41,888 bases of DNA from Bryobacterales bacterium (GTDB taxonomy: Bacteria > Acidobacteriota > Terriglobia > Bryobacterales > Bryobacteraceae). Every line of letters starts with the position of its first letter. Positions within the stretch are counted from its first letter, which is position 1. Below, one piece after another: positions 1 through 11,001 of this stretch. The DNA lies in NCBI GenBank assembly GCA_016713735.1, contig JADJOP010000023.1, forward strand, positions 1-41,888. The letters run 5' to 3'. The position numbers were made by a program, and so were the translations under genes. The notes beneath the pieces were generated by a model. It had not been told where the DNA came from, made no database searches, and was given only the letters and a program-made list of their open reading frames with translations.

Positions 1-469
1 ATACGGCAGCCCGTCGCCGGTGATGCCGCCGTCGCAGCTTGCAGATGCTGGGATGCTCCAGCCGCGCCGCAATTCGCCGTTCTAACTCGAATCGCGTCAG
101 AATCTGCTTCTGCCATGGTTTCGGTGAGTAGCGCGTCGGCAGAGCGATGGATATCTTCACCGCCACCCGCCGCTCGTAGCCCGCCGCGCGCTCGGCCCGG
201 TACACCACGCTCATCCTGCCCTGCCCGATCTCCTCAAGCAACCGCCACGGCCCAATCCCGGCCTCCCGCCGCCGGCTTCCGCGTCGCCAGCAGATCGGCA
301 TCCAGATACCCTTCCGCGGCTCCGGCTTGCTGCCATCAGGTGCACCTGCCTGCACCGCCGCGTCGTTTTCGGGATGCCGCGCCCACGCCTCCGCCCGCTC
401 TGCTTCCGGCAAGGCAAACAGCTCGTCCGGGATCGCAGCGGCGCGCTGCCAGCGGTCATCGTTGCTCAT
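1..469 (-). pseudogene. Ser/Thr protein kinase, N-terminal part, degraded and cut by window edge
   Basis: Read from ATG at 469 on the minus strand, this gives the usual leader of an acidobacterial Pkn-type kinase (MSNDDRWQRAAAIPDELFAL), then the glycine-rich loop region (GPWRLLEEIGQG, VVYRAER) and the beta-3 segment with the presumed ATP-binding Lys (RRVAVKI). The segment around 'LEHPSICKL' follows. Normal kinases continue with a DGG(V/I)T-DGLPY motif. Here that motif (DGGITGDGLPY) is present only in a neighbouring frame near position 35, so a one-base indel breaks the gene. The loop glycines are also altered (GQGRMSV instead of the usual G-GGMG-V). The kinase would phosphorylate Ser/Thr residues and is normally paired with the upstream ECF sigma factor. 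The C-terminus lies outside the window. Confidence 0.7.
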
Positions 470-1030
470 TGTGGTCCTGTGCGGAGGGATTTTAACTTCA
501 CGATACAACCACGCCCGCGCAATCAGCCAGCCCGGCTGCACTGTGGCCGGACTCACTGCCGTGTGGCCGGCGATCTCCTCGCCGCTCATCCCCAAAAACC
601 GTATCTCCACCACCTACGCCCGCCGCGCATCCATCTCCGACAGCCGCGTCAGCGCCTCGCATTTGAGCCTTCCGGGTGAAGTGCGACAGATCCGCCCCAG
701 CAGCAATCCTCGTCCGTGGTTACCGCCCCCGCCGCTTCTCCGCCGTCTGCTTCCGCGCGTGATCCACCTAAAATCCGCCGCATCGCCCATGCCGCCACGC
801 GGCGAAAAATGCCCCCGGCTCTGCTAGTCCACCTCGTGTTGCCCCAACAGCCGCAGGTAGGCCTCGTGCAATGCTGCTGTGCTCTGCAGCGTGTGCCCCG
901 TGCATTCTCCTGATTCAAATAGCTTTGCGCTGTGCCGGCGGAGCTTTCCATAGAGCAGCGGAAAGAGTTCTTGAAAACGCCGTTTCATCTCCCTGCCGCG
1001 CGACAGCAACTGCGTATATGTCGGGCACGG
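470..1030 (-). pseudogene. ECF sigma factor (SAP/ECF-type), disrupted
   Basis: The minus strand encodes a recognisable ECF sigma factor split over frames. Region 2 reads 'FQELFPLLYGKLRR', 'GHTLQSTAALHEAYLRLLGQ' and, after a frame change near 830, 'AMRRILG'. Region 4 reads 'EALTRLSEMDARRA', an in-frame TAG near 627, then 'VVEIRFLGMSGEEIAGHTAV', 'SPATVQPGWLIARAWLYRE'. Such factors direct RNA polymerase to a small regulon and in Acidobacteria often sit just upstream of a Ser/Thr kinase, as here. At least two frame changes plus one stop make a working product unlikely. The start is uncertain: ATG at 988 is the first methionine, but homology begins slightly upstream ('YTQLLSRG'). Confidence 0.7.
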
Positions 1031-1103
1031 CGCATCCTCTCCGATTTTTCTCCCACCACGTGAGCAAATTGAGCGCCCTCCTGCGCTTATTGGCCGGAAC
1101 ATC

Positions 1104-1853
1104 ATGATCCGCAACACAGCCATCGCCCTCGCCGCCCTCTGCCTCACCCCGGCCTTCGCCTCCACCTCACCCTCACATCCCAGGAACCTCTACGTGTCTA
1201 CGTCGAGTCCGATCCTCCTGCCTACCTATCGAACGCCAGCCCGGAACCTTTCACATCCCTTAATTCCGACAACCCCGGTTCCTATGGTCGGCAAATCGTC
1301 AACCCCACCGTCAACCCCTGGACCTCGATTTCCTCCCTCTTCTTCCTCGACGCCGAATCGAATTCTCACCGAAAACTCCGTTTTCAACGGAATATGCCGG
1401 AGTTCTTCGGCCTCGACCTTTCCTTTCCGGCGCGCCCGCTGGCGCCATTGCCTCGACTCCTGGGAAGTTGATGAGCTCCGGCTACGTCTTCGGCGACATC
1501 TACTCCAACGTCAGTTTCAACGGCTTCCTGGACAATACCAATGCCGTCCCCTCCTTCCTCACCCGACGATGTCTCCTTTAGCTTTCCGCCTGGACCGCTC
1601 CTCAACACGTTCCCCGGCGACGCTCACCTCACCCACCACCTCAGCGCCTCCACCACCGGCATCGGCCACTTCGACCCGACTCGCGCCTCCTTCTTCGTCG
1701 CCGGTCTCGAACGTACTTCGGCCCGTCTGACCCAGGCCTCATCCAAGCCCCGTGCCTGAGCCATCCACTGCCTTGCTCATGCTCAAGGTTGGCCTCGCTG
1801 CCCTCGCCGTTCCCTTAAGTCGCAATAAGTTCCGGAGCTGCTTCATGCGCTAG
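1104..1853 (+). pseudogene. PEP-CTERM sorted exported protein, frameshifted
   Basis: The gene opens with a clean signal peptide (MIRNTAIALAALCLTPAFA). It then moves to another frame ('LHLTLTSQEPLRVYVESD' from about 1161), then another ('SGYVFGDIYSNVSFNGFLDN', 1470-1540), then 'PDDVSFSFPPGPLLNTFPGD' (1563-1624) and 'HFDPTRASFFVAGLE' to about 1712. It ends with a PEP-CTERM tripartite signal: 'VPEPSTALLM', a hydrophobic stretch and a basic tail ending 'RNKFRSCFMR' at TAG 1851. PEP-CTERM proteins are exported, recognised by an exosortase and tied to the envelope or exopolysaccharide. The reconstructed length is about 250 residues. At least three frame changes are needed, so the gene is broken or the sequence contains errors. 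The body has no further domain that I recognise. Confidence 0.7.
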
Positions 1854-4800
1854 ATCCCCGTTCCTCCTGCTCACCGGTTGGGCCCCTCTTTCACAAGTGA
1901 GCCCGACCTCACTGTCGAGGCCATCTCCACTCGCCGGCGTCGCCACCGACTCCGCAAACCCTCGCCGTTTCCGGTTCACTCACGCTCAGATCTGGCAACC
2001 TGGGCGCCGGGGCGGCCAGCTTCTTTCCCCGTCCGCGTCTATCATGACCGCAATAGCAACGCCGTCTACAACGCCGGTGTCGACGCCCTGCTCGGCTCCA
2101 CCACCATCGCCAGCCTCGGCGCTGGCGCCACTTGCCGCCCCCTCCATTCCGCTCAGCGGCACACTCCAGTTCGCCGGCAAATATCCTGTACGTGCACGCC
2201 GACGTCCGCCAACGCCGTCACCGAAAGCAACGAGTCCAACAACACCCGCCACCCGGGCCACCGGGCCACCTTCACCCTCGCGCGGGCGGCCTGCAACCTC
2301 TCTGCTGTTCTCTGGGGAGCGCCGCACCTTCACCTCCTGCTCCCACCAGCCGCCGCGTCACCAGCCCCCTTGCCGTCGGCGACCTCGATGGCGATGGCTT
2401 CCCGGAAATCGTCTTTCCACCTACGTCTCCAACGAGGACTTGAACGGCCATCTCCCGCATCCTCGACGGCCGCACTGGCGCGGAGAAGTTCACTCCAAAC
2501 CGATCTCCAATTGAAGTCCGTCCCACTGCCGGCATCTCCCTCGCGACATTGACGCCGACGGCCGTCCTGAAATCGTCACCTCGACGAAGCCTGCCAAAAT
2601 CATCGCGTTCGAACACGACGGCGTGTTCAAATGGCGCGGCGTTCTTGGTGGCTACCTTCGGCGGCCGATGCTTGCGGCGCTCGCCAACATCGCTGATCTC
2701 AACTGTGACGGAATTCCTGAAACCGTCGCCGGCCGCCGTGTCTACTCCAACACCGGCGCTCTTCTCTGGACCGGCACCGGCCTGAACGGCGGCGACCTTG
2801 GTCCGCTTACTTACGCTGTCGACCTGAGCGGCGACGCCAACCTCGAAGTGATTGCCGGCCCCACGGCGTATAACGCCACCGGCGGCAGTCCTCTTCAACC
2901 GCAGCGCCACTTACGCCGAGGTTTTCTCCGCTACCGCCGACATCGACGGAGACGGGCTCCCAGAGATTGTGTTCGCGCTTGCGTCTTCAGCAAGTCGCCG
3001 TTGCACTGGAAAACGACGGGACTACCAAATGGTCTATGCCCTGGTCCCAGGGCGGCGGCGGACCGCCCACCATTGGGAACTTGACTCCGACCCCGAGCCT
3101 CCGAGATCGGCATCGCCGCGGCTCACCGAATACCGCGTCTACGAGGCCAACGGCACACTCCAAGGGACCAACAGCATCATCGACTCCAGCCCCGTGTCAC
3201 CAGTTCCACCATTTCGACTTCGACAATGATGGCATTGTCGAAGTGGTGTTCGCCGACTTAGAGTACTTCCTACATCTGGCGCGGCAACCGACGGTTTTGA
3301 ACTCTTCCGTGCTTCGCGTCCGAGCGCCACCGGCGTGGAGAGATGCCGTGGTCGCCGACGTGGATGGCAATGGCCACGCCGACATTGTCGTCCCCTATCG
3401 CGCCCCTGGCGTTGCCGCGCCTTGGCATCGCCGTCTATTACAACAGTTCACTCACCTGGGCAAAAACAAAGAAAGGTCTGAACCAACCCTCATACTCCAT
3501 CACACATCAACGACAACCTCACCATCCCAACCACCTTCACGCCTAACTGACTGGAGCCCTGGGGCTGAACAAACTCCTGCTGAACACGTTCCTCCCCCGG
3601 CACGGGTTCGCCCACCGCTATCGGCGACTTCACCATCAGCTACCTACGGCGCAACGACGCCGAGTTCCCCGCCAAGTCCATCCTCGCCGCCCGCGTCGGC
3701 AACGGCGGGCGCGGCTGATCTCGTTGCTGGAGCGTGCAGCTACCGGCTCGGCTCGGGCGGTCCGCTGCTCTGTCTCCACCGCCACCACCGTCATCCTTGC
3801 TCCCGGCGCGCTTCCAGGATGTCTCCTGCGGAATACCTCAACCCCACGCCTGGCCTGCAAACCATCGTCGCCACTCGTCGACCCCCTAACCTCCTCAACG
3901 AAGCTGACGAGAACAACAACGCGCGGCGGGAGCGCTGCTCACCATCGGCCTCGGCCCCAACGTCACCGTCAGCGGCCTCACCGTCTGCGCCCGCGACGCC
4001 GCCATCGATCTCGGGCGGATGCCCATCCTCGGCGCCGCCGCCTACAACATCTACCGCCGCGCCGGTTCCAATCCCTACGCGCTCCACCGTGCTGCCTACG
4101 TCAATGCCCTCGGCGCGTTTGCCGACACCGGCCTCACCAACAACACCGTTTACTTTGACCTTGTCCACGGGCTCAATTCCACAGGCGTTGGAGTCCGCCC
4201 TCGGTACCGAGGCTAGCGCCATGCCCATCCCGCGTACCCAGCGCAACGACACCGCCCCCACCATCACCAGCCTCCCGTCACCCAGGCCCGCGCCGGAGCG
4301 CTCTAATCACCAAATGCTCGCCTCCGATCCCGACGCCGGCCAAAACCAAGACCTTCGAAATCCAATCCCTGCCCACCGGCTTGACCATCCACCCAACGAG
4401 CGGCTCCATCCAGTGGACCCTGCTCACCAACCAGGCCGGCACCCACTGCATCCTCGCCTCCGTCCGCGACTCCCGCAACCGCGTCACCATCCAGTACTCT
4501 TTGATGTCTTCGTCGAAACCCAGCTCATCAACACCGCGCCCTCCATCACCAGTTCGCCCATCTCCAGCGCCATCGTCGGCCGCCCCTACGCCTACACACT
4601 GCGCGCCAGCGACCCCGACGCGGGTGACCTGCTCACCTACTTCTTCAACACAGCCCCCTTCGGCATGGGCATCCACCCCACCACCGGCGTCCTCTCCTGG
4701 ACCCCGTCGCTTGCGCAAACCGGCCCTACAATGTCATCGCTGGCGTCCGCGACCTGGCCGGCTTCACGCGCCTTCAGTCGTTCACCATCCAGGTGACCAA

Positions 4801-7800
4801 CCCCAACCGCCAGCCCACCATCACCACCACCGCGCCCACGGCCGGCGCCATCGGCAACACCTACTCCTACACGCCCGCCGCCACCGATCCCGACCCCGGC
4901 GACATTCTCAGTTGGTCGCTCGTCGAGGCTCCCACCGGCGCCACCATCAACTCCGCCTCCGGCCTCGTCCTGTTCAACGCTGCCGCTCCCGGCGCCTATC
5001 CTTCACCATCGAGGTCGCTGACCTCCTCGGCGCCTTCCACCGCCAGAGCTTCACCGTCAACATCGCCGCCATCGTCAACAACCCGCCTGTTTCACCTCCA
5101 CCCACCCACCACCGTCGAAGCCGGCCAGTCGCTTCGTCTTATCAGGCTGCCGCCACCGACCCTGAAGCCGACACCATCCTCTTCTCCTCGTCTCCGGCCC
5201 CAACGGCATGGCCATCACCCCACCGGCCGCCTCACCTGGACCATCCCAACAACGCCGCGGGCTCGCAAAACGTCGTCCTCCGCGCCGCCGATCCTTCCGG
5301 CGCCTCCCTCCCAGCAGGCCTTCACACTCACCATCGCTCCCATCGACACCACCCCTCCCACCATCAGCATCCTCAGCCCCGCTCACGATGCCCTGGTCAC
5401 CGGCGAAGTCCCCGTCACCGGCACCGTCACTGACGCCAACCTCGTCTCCTGGAAGCTCGAATACCAGATCTCCGGCGGCGCTTCCTGGGTTCTGCTCAAC
5501 GAGGGCACAACCCCCGTCACCAACGGTCCGCTCGGCGTACTGCCCGCAACATTGCTCGCCAACAACCCCTACGTGCTCCGCCTCAGCGCCTTTGACCGCC
5601 GCCAGGGCCTCTTCGTCCAGAACATCGTCCGCGTCGGCGGCAACACCCTCAAACTCGGCGCCTTCACGCTCGAATACACCGACCTCCGCTTGCCCTCCTC
5701 GGCCTCCCCTCACCGTCCAGCGCCGCTACGATTCCCGCAAGCCCTATTGGAACGACTTCGGCTCCGGCTGGGCCTCGGCTTCTCGCAACTCGACCTCCGC
5801 ACCGACGCCAACTACAACGCCTACGTCACCCTGCCCTCGGGCCGCGAAGCCATCTTCGCCTTCACGCCCGTCATGCCCAGCCCCGTCTTCCCCACCTTGG
5901 AGAACCGCTATACCGCGCCCCCCGGAGTCGACGACAAGCTCGAAAATCTCGACTGCCCCGCCTTCCTCGGCGGCGGTCAGGGCCTCGCCTGCCTCGGCGG
6001 CGACACACCCTTTGCCGCCTACAGCCCCAAGCGCTGGCGCCTCACCACCAAAGAGGGAACCATCTTTACACTCGACCACTCCGTGATCACCCGCATCGAA
6101 GACCGCGCCGGCAACTGGATGCAGATCACCCCCACCGGCATCACCTCCTCCGATGGCCGCAATGTGCAATTCAGCGCGACGGCTCGGCCCGCATCACCCA
6201 GATCACCGACGCCCGCGGCTACCGCCACCTCTACGCCTACGACTCCCTCGGCCGTCTCATCCAACACACCGATCCGGCCAACAAGGTCACGCTCTTTGAA
6301 TACGCCGCCGCCTCCCACCGCATCTCGCGCATCGTCGGCCCCGGCGGTTGCGAAGCCGTCCGCCAGGAGTTCGACGCCGCCGGCCGCCTCAGCGCCCGCA
6401 TCGACAGCGCCGGCCTGCGCACCGAGTACACCTACGACCTGCCCGGCCGACGCCTCATCAAACTCCTCCCCGGCTCCATCACCACCATCGAAACCTACGA
6501 CGCCGCCGGCAACGTCCTCCAGCTTCCAGGACGGTGAAGGCCAGCTCCGCCAATACGCCTACGACGCCAGCGGCCGCCGCATCCTCATCATCATGCCCAG
6601 CGGACGCCGCATCGCCCGCACCTTCGACGCCAATGGCAACCCCGCCACCGAGGAAGACGGCCCCAACGGCGGCCCCTTCCTCATCACCTCCTACCAGTGG
6701 ACCCCGGAAAACCTCCTCGCCCGCATCACCCGCCCCAACGGCGACTACCAGACCTTCTCCTACAACACCCTCGGCAACCTCACCCACACCCGCATCTTCA
6801 ACGCCGCCACCACGCAGGTGGAAGAGCAGCTCTTCACCTACGACGCCCAGGGCCGCCTGCTCAGCGAAGCCGGTGAGCGCGGCATCTTCCAGTACTCCTA
6901 CGACGCCGCCGGCAACCTCTTCCGCATCACCGACGGCGCCGGACGGATCCGCAACTTCGTCTACGACTCCACGGGCAATATCGTCACCGCCTACAACGGA
7001 GCGGGCGAGCGCTTTGACCGCTCCTGGGACGGCTACGGCCTGCCCGGCGCGGTCACCATTGCCGGCGCGCTCTTCCGCACCCAGTCCTGGAACGAGTTCG
7101 GCCTCCCCGCCGCCACCGGAAACGCCCTCGGCCAGAGCTTCCAGTTCGCCTACTCCTGCAGCGGCGAGCTTTCGCAGGTCACCGATCCCTCAATGGCCTC
7201 ACCCGCTACACCCGCAACGGCCTCGGCTCCATCACCGCCATGGTTGATGCGCTCAACCGCACCACCGCCTACACCTACGACCGCAACGGTCTCCGCACCT
7301 CCCCGCACCAGCCCCGCCGGCGACGTGCACAACGAAACCTATACGCCCGACGGCAATCTCGCCTCCTCCAACACCGGCCTCGGCCCCGTGCAGTTCACCT
7401 ACGACGCCTACGGCCGCAAGCTCACCGAATCCACCGCCGCCCGCACCGAGACCTTCTCCTACGACACCCGCGGCCGCGTCATCAGCATCGTCTCCACCGG
7501 TGTCAACCCCGGCACGATGACCTTCACCCACAACGCCGCCAACCGTCTCACCTCCGTCACTGACCGCTTCGGCCACACCGTCGCCTACACCTACGACTCC
7601 TTCGGCCGCCGCGCTCCACGACCGCCCCGACGGCGCCGTCACCACCTACCTCTACGACGCCTCCGGCCGGATCTCCCGCATCACCACCGGCGCCAACTGG
7701 GCCGAATACTCCTACGACTCCAGCGCCCGCCGCTCTGGCCTCCTCTATAGCAACGGCGTCCGCGCCGCCTACACCTGGGACCCCCGAGGCCGCCTCGCCA

Positions 7801-9029
7801 GCCTCGCCTGGTACTCTCCTCAAGCACCGTTATCCGCTCCTGGAACTACTCATACGACGCCGCCGGGCGCCGCACCCAGGCCCTCCTCAACGATGGCTCC
7901 ATCAACTGGACCTACGACGCCCTCGGCCGCCTTACCTCCGAGACCATCGTCAGCACCGCCTGGGGCAACGAGTCCGGCTCCTGGAGCTACGACGCCGCCG
8001 GCAACCGCCTCGACCCCGGCGCCACCTTCGGCCCCTGACCACCGCCAGCTCACCTTCGACACCGAGTCGTTCGCTTACGACGGCGCCGGCAATATGGCCA
8101 CCAGCTTCGGCCGCGCTCTCACCTTCGACGAGCGCAACCGCCTCGTCGCCACCCCCTTCGCCAGCTTCCGCTATAACGGCCTCGGCAACCGCGACCAGGT
8201 CAACACCAACGTCTCCCGCTTCTACGTGTACGACGGCGAGAATATCCTGCACATCTTCAGCGGAGCCAGCTTCGCACACCATTTCACCTTCGGCCTTGCT
8301 ACCGATGAGCTTCTCTTCGCCCGTAACGATACTGCCTCCCGTTTCTTCGTCACCGATGAGCAAGGCTCCGTCATCGCCATAACCAATGAAACCGGCGGCG
8401 TGCTCCAAAGCTGGGCCTACGACGCCTGGGGCAATCGCATTCATGCTTCCGCTGTCGGTGGCGTCGCCTTTGGCGGCATCAACTTCAACCCCTTCAGCTT
8501 CCAGGCAAAAGAGACACTCATCGATTTCGTCGGCCTCTACCACTTCCGCGCCCGCGCCTACCGCCCCGACATGGGCCGTTTCATCCAAAAGGATCCCGCC
8601 CGCGGCTCCAGCTTCCACCCCGCTTCGCGCCACCCCTACCAGTTTGCCTTCAACCGGCCCACACAGTTCGTCGACCCCACCGGCCTCTCGGCCACCCAGT
8701 ACGCCTACATGATCAAAGAGAACAAGGCCGCCGAAGGCGCCGGCGTCCTCATCGCCGGGCTCAATACCTTCGGCGCCACCAATCTCTCCTTCGTCGGCAA
8801 CTTCCTTGACCGCCGCCTCAAGCACCCCGGCGAAACCGTCGCCGCCTCGGCCACCCAGGCCATCTCCTCGGCCGAAAAGGACATCGAAACAGTGCTCGAC
8901 GAAATCGAATCCTGGTTCGAAGACAACGAAGCCAGCATCGCCCAGGGCCTCCTCACAGGTTCCGGCTATGGCCACACCCTCGGCGGATACTGGCTGAACT
9001 ATGCCGTGCTGGGCATTCCGCCCTTCTAA
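1845..9029 (+). pseudogene. Giant secreted CARDB / FG-GAP / Ig-like / Rhs-repeat protein, many frameshifts
   Basis: Pieced together over frames, the domains in order are as follows. A weak signal-like start ('SPFLLLTGWAPLSQ', about 1850-1900). A CARDB-type Ig domain ('PDLTVEAIS', 'FPVRVYHDRNSNAVYNAGVD', about 1900-2300). Seven FG-GAP/VCBS-like repeats at 2370-3410 (GDLDGDGFPEIVF, DIDADGRPEIV, DLNCDGIPETV, DIDGDGLPEIVF, DFDNDGIVEVVF, DVDGNGHADIVV). A second CARDB (3560-3930). A fibronectin-like segment (4000-4200). Several putative-Ig/cadherin-like repeats ('SDPDAGDLLTYFF', 'ATDPDPGDILSWSL', 4250-5340). A further Ig module to 5690. About fifteen YD/Rhs repeats (6100-8250), then an Rhs core (RARAYRPDMGRFIQKDPARG, DPTGL) and a ~110-residue tail. 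A reconstructed length near 2,390 residues is usual for such cell-surface proteins. The longest uninterrupted stretches are 4793-7750, which still contains compensating shifts, and 7893-9029. Confidence 0.75.
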
Positions 9030-9386
9030 CCCCCAGCGGAGCAGGGGCCGCTTCCGCGGCAGCCACGCCGCGACCCGCTTGCGAAACGGCCAGCCCAGAA
9101 CGGCCCTCACCCCGCGCCACGCTGAGGGGCGTGCATGGTTCCTCGGCCATGGTCCTCGGCGGCAACGGCCCCCCCTCGTGTGGGCGCTCAGCCTTGCCGG
9201 GTTGCCCGCCGCGCCCTACAGGGGCTTCGGCGGAGGCGCTCGATGCCGATGCCGGACTAGACTCGTCACTCGCCTGTGAGCAAGGCGGAGTTTGCATGCA
9301 TCGGTGGTGCAAGCGCTGGCTCGCACGATCCGCACACAAAGCTGAGTCCCGACTCTGCCGCTCAGACTGTAAGTGGTTGAAAAGGA
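9030..9386. other. Intergenic stretch, no gene recognised
   Basis: This GC-rich gap of about 360 bases separates the Rhs stop from tRNA-Thr. Open frames cross it on both strands, but their peptides are Arg/Pro/Ala-rich and match no family that I recognise. One of them ends in 'PPAGFEPATY', which is simply the tRNA gene translated. I see no clear promoter, terminator or repeat. Confidence 0.5.
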
Positions 9387-9462
9387 TGGAGCCCCCCGCC
9401 GGATTCGAACCGGCGACCTACTGATTACAAATCAGTTGCTCTACCAGCTGAGCTAGGGAGGC
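9387..9462 (-). tRNA. tRNA-Thr (UGU)
   Basis: Read on the minus strand from 9462, the seven-base acceptor GCCTCCC pairs with GGGGGGC (one G-T pair), followed by discriminator T and an encoded CCA (9387-9389). The D-arm TAGCTCAGCTGGTAGAGC, the anticodon stem-loop with loop TTTGTAA (anticodon TGT) and the TpsiC arm with TTCGAAT are all standard. The length is 76 with CCA. It reads Thr ACA codons. It lies upstream of truB on the same strand order and marks the left edge of the intact housekeeping block. Confidence 0.95.
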
Positions 9463-9535
9463 CCGCTACCGCTCCATTATCGCCCAGGGCGGTCCCGGCT
9501 GACCAGCCCCGCCTGACCCGCCCCAAGGCCGCGCT

Positions 9536-10420
9536 TCAGAGCACCATCATCGGGTGGTAGAGGTTGGGCAGTTTCAGCTCGCCGATGGCCAGCAGCGCGC
9601 CGTCCGGGTCGAGCGCCTTGACGAAGGGCGCGCCGCGCTGAATGCGGAACGGCGAGACGCGGAAATCGCGTCCCTGGCGAATCTGGCCCGCCGTGATGGC
9701 GTCCACGGTCTCTGCCGGAAAGCCGGGCAGCAGGCGCGAGGCCGGGATCAACACCTGATTGAGTGTGCCTTCGCTGGCGCGCTCCTCCAGTTGTTCCAGC
9801 GTCTCGGCCTGCTCGATCAGGAAATCGCCCGATCGCGTCCGCCGCAGTTTCGACAAAAACGCTCCGCAACCAATCGATTGGCCCAGGTCGTGCGCGATCG
9901 AGCGAAGGTAGGTGCCTCCCGAACAATGTACGCGCAGGCGCGCCTCGTCGCCTTCGCATCCCAGCAGTTCGAGCGAATGGACGGTCACCTCCACCGGCTT
10001 CAGCTCCACCTCGATATTGCGGCGCGCCAGTTTATAGGCGGGCGTGCCGGCAATCTTCTTGGCCGAAACGGCGGGCGGGGTTTGCGGAAAGGTGCCGCGA
10101 AACGAGGAGAGGTGCTGCCAGAGCAGGTCCTCGGTCGGTTCAAAGGCGACGGCCTCGCTGGTGGGCTCGCCTTCGGCGTCGTAGGTGGAGGTCGAGAAAC
10201 CGAAACGGACGGTCGCCTCATACACCTTGTCGGCCTTCGTATAAAACTGCGACAAACGCGTGGCCCGGCCGATGACCAGAGGCAACACGCCGGTGGCCGC
10301 CGGGTCGAGCGTGCCCAAATGTCCAATACGCCGTGTGCCGGCAATGCGGCGCATTTTGTTGACCACGTCGTGCGACGTCCAACCCGTGGACTTATCCACG
10401 ACAATCACTCCATCCATCAA
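9536..10420 (-). CDS. truB: tRNA pseudouridine(55) synthase TruB
   Basis: TruB isomerises U55 in the TpsiC loop of tRNAs to pseudouridine. The 294-residue product has the family hallmarks: N-terminal 'GVIVVDKSTGWTSHDVV', the catalytic-Asp motif GTLDPAATGVL (Asp39), 'VSAKKIAGTPAYKLARRN' in the thumb region, and 'VHCSGGTYLRSIAHDLG', followed by a PUA-like C-terminal part. The length is typical. Start ATG at 10420, with a second ATG directly after it, so initiation could be at 10417. It is transcribed away from the DUF1844/MBL/ribF genes. truB lying near ribF is a common bacterial arrangement, although here they diverge. Confidence 0.95.
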   Translation of the reverse strand: MMDGVIVVDKSTGWTSHDVVNKMRRIAGTRRIGHLGTLDPAATGVLPLVIGRATRLSQFYTKADKVYEATVRFGFSTSTYDAEGEPTSEAVAFEPTEDLLWQHLSSFRGTFPQTPPAVSAKKIAGTPAYKLARRNIEVELKPVEVTVHSLELLGCEGDEARLRVHCSGGTYLRSIAHDLGQSIGCGAFLSKLRRTRSGDFLIEQAETLEQLEERASEGTLNQVLIPASRLLPGFPAETVDAITAGQIRQGRDFRVSPFRIQRGAPFVKALDPDGALLAIGELKLPNLYHPMMVL

Positions 10421-10615
10421 CTTCCCAGAGTAGCATCGGCCCGCCGCGGCCAGCCGGAATCACCCTCGGCCCGCCGCGGCGGAGTCGGGCCCGGCACACC
10501 AGTCACAACCCGTTCAGAAAAATGAACCAATGGCCAAGTGTCTTCTTTCGAACACTTTTTCCCCTCCGCGGGAGGGCTTTGTGTGGAGCCTGCCGCGCGG
10601 CTCAGGATAAGATCA

Positions 10616-10993
10616 ATGACTGAGATGAGTGCAACGGATTCCAACCTGCCCTTCCTCGAGCCTTCCTTCGGATTTCTCGTGGCCACACTGCGCATGCAGT
10701 CGGAGATGAACCTCGGCCTGCTGCCGATGCCCGGCGAGGACCGGCCGGCGCCGCCCAACCTGATGATGGCCCGGCATTTCATTGACCTCCTGGCGATGCT
10801 CGTGGATAAGACCAAGGGCAACCTCACCATCGACGAATCGCGCATGCTCGAGAACTCGCTCACCGAACTGCGCTTCCGCTTCGTCATGGCCAGTGAGAAT
10901 GCGGCCAAGGACTCCGGTGGCGCCGGTTCCGGCGAGGCCGGCCCGTCCGGCGGGGAAGGGAGTTCCGGATCCGCCGCCGCCGGAGGCCAGTAG
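10616..10993 (+). CDS. DUF1844 domain protein
   Basis: This small cytoplasmic protein of about 125 residues has no known function. The conserved DUF1844 part runs from 'LPFLEPSFGFLVATLRMQSE' through 'MARHFIDLLAMLVDKTKGNL' to 'LENSLTELRFRFV'. It is predicted to be helical and ends in a Gly/Ser-rich low-complexity tail. I chose ATG at 10616 because the family homology starts just after it; an upstream in-frame start at 10538 would add an unconserved leader. It sits 8 bases before the PhnP-like hydrolase gene and probably shares its transcript. Confidence 0.8.
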   Translation: MTEMSATDSNLPFLEPSFGFLVATLRMQSEMNLGLLPMPGEDRPAPPNLMMARHFIDLLAMLVDKTKGNLTIDESRMLENSLTELRFRFVMASENAAKDSGGAGSGEAGPSGGEGSSGSAAAGGQ

Positions 10994-11001
10994 CCCCCTC
11001 C

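Noticed and set aside
7950..9110. 386-codon open frame on the minus strand opposite the Rhs core
   Set aside because: The peptide is low-complexity Ala/Gly/Glu/Val-rich sequence and lies over a convincing Rhs core motif on the plus strand.
9131..9424. Small plus-strand frame ending in 'PPAGFEPATY'
   Set aside because: The ending is the tRNA-Thr complement translated, a common annotation artefact.
10562..10576. Hairpin CCCTCC / GGAGGG upstream of the DUF1844 gene
   Set aside because: No gene ends nearby in either direction, so a terminator role is unlikely. It may be only GC-rich sequence.
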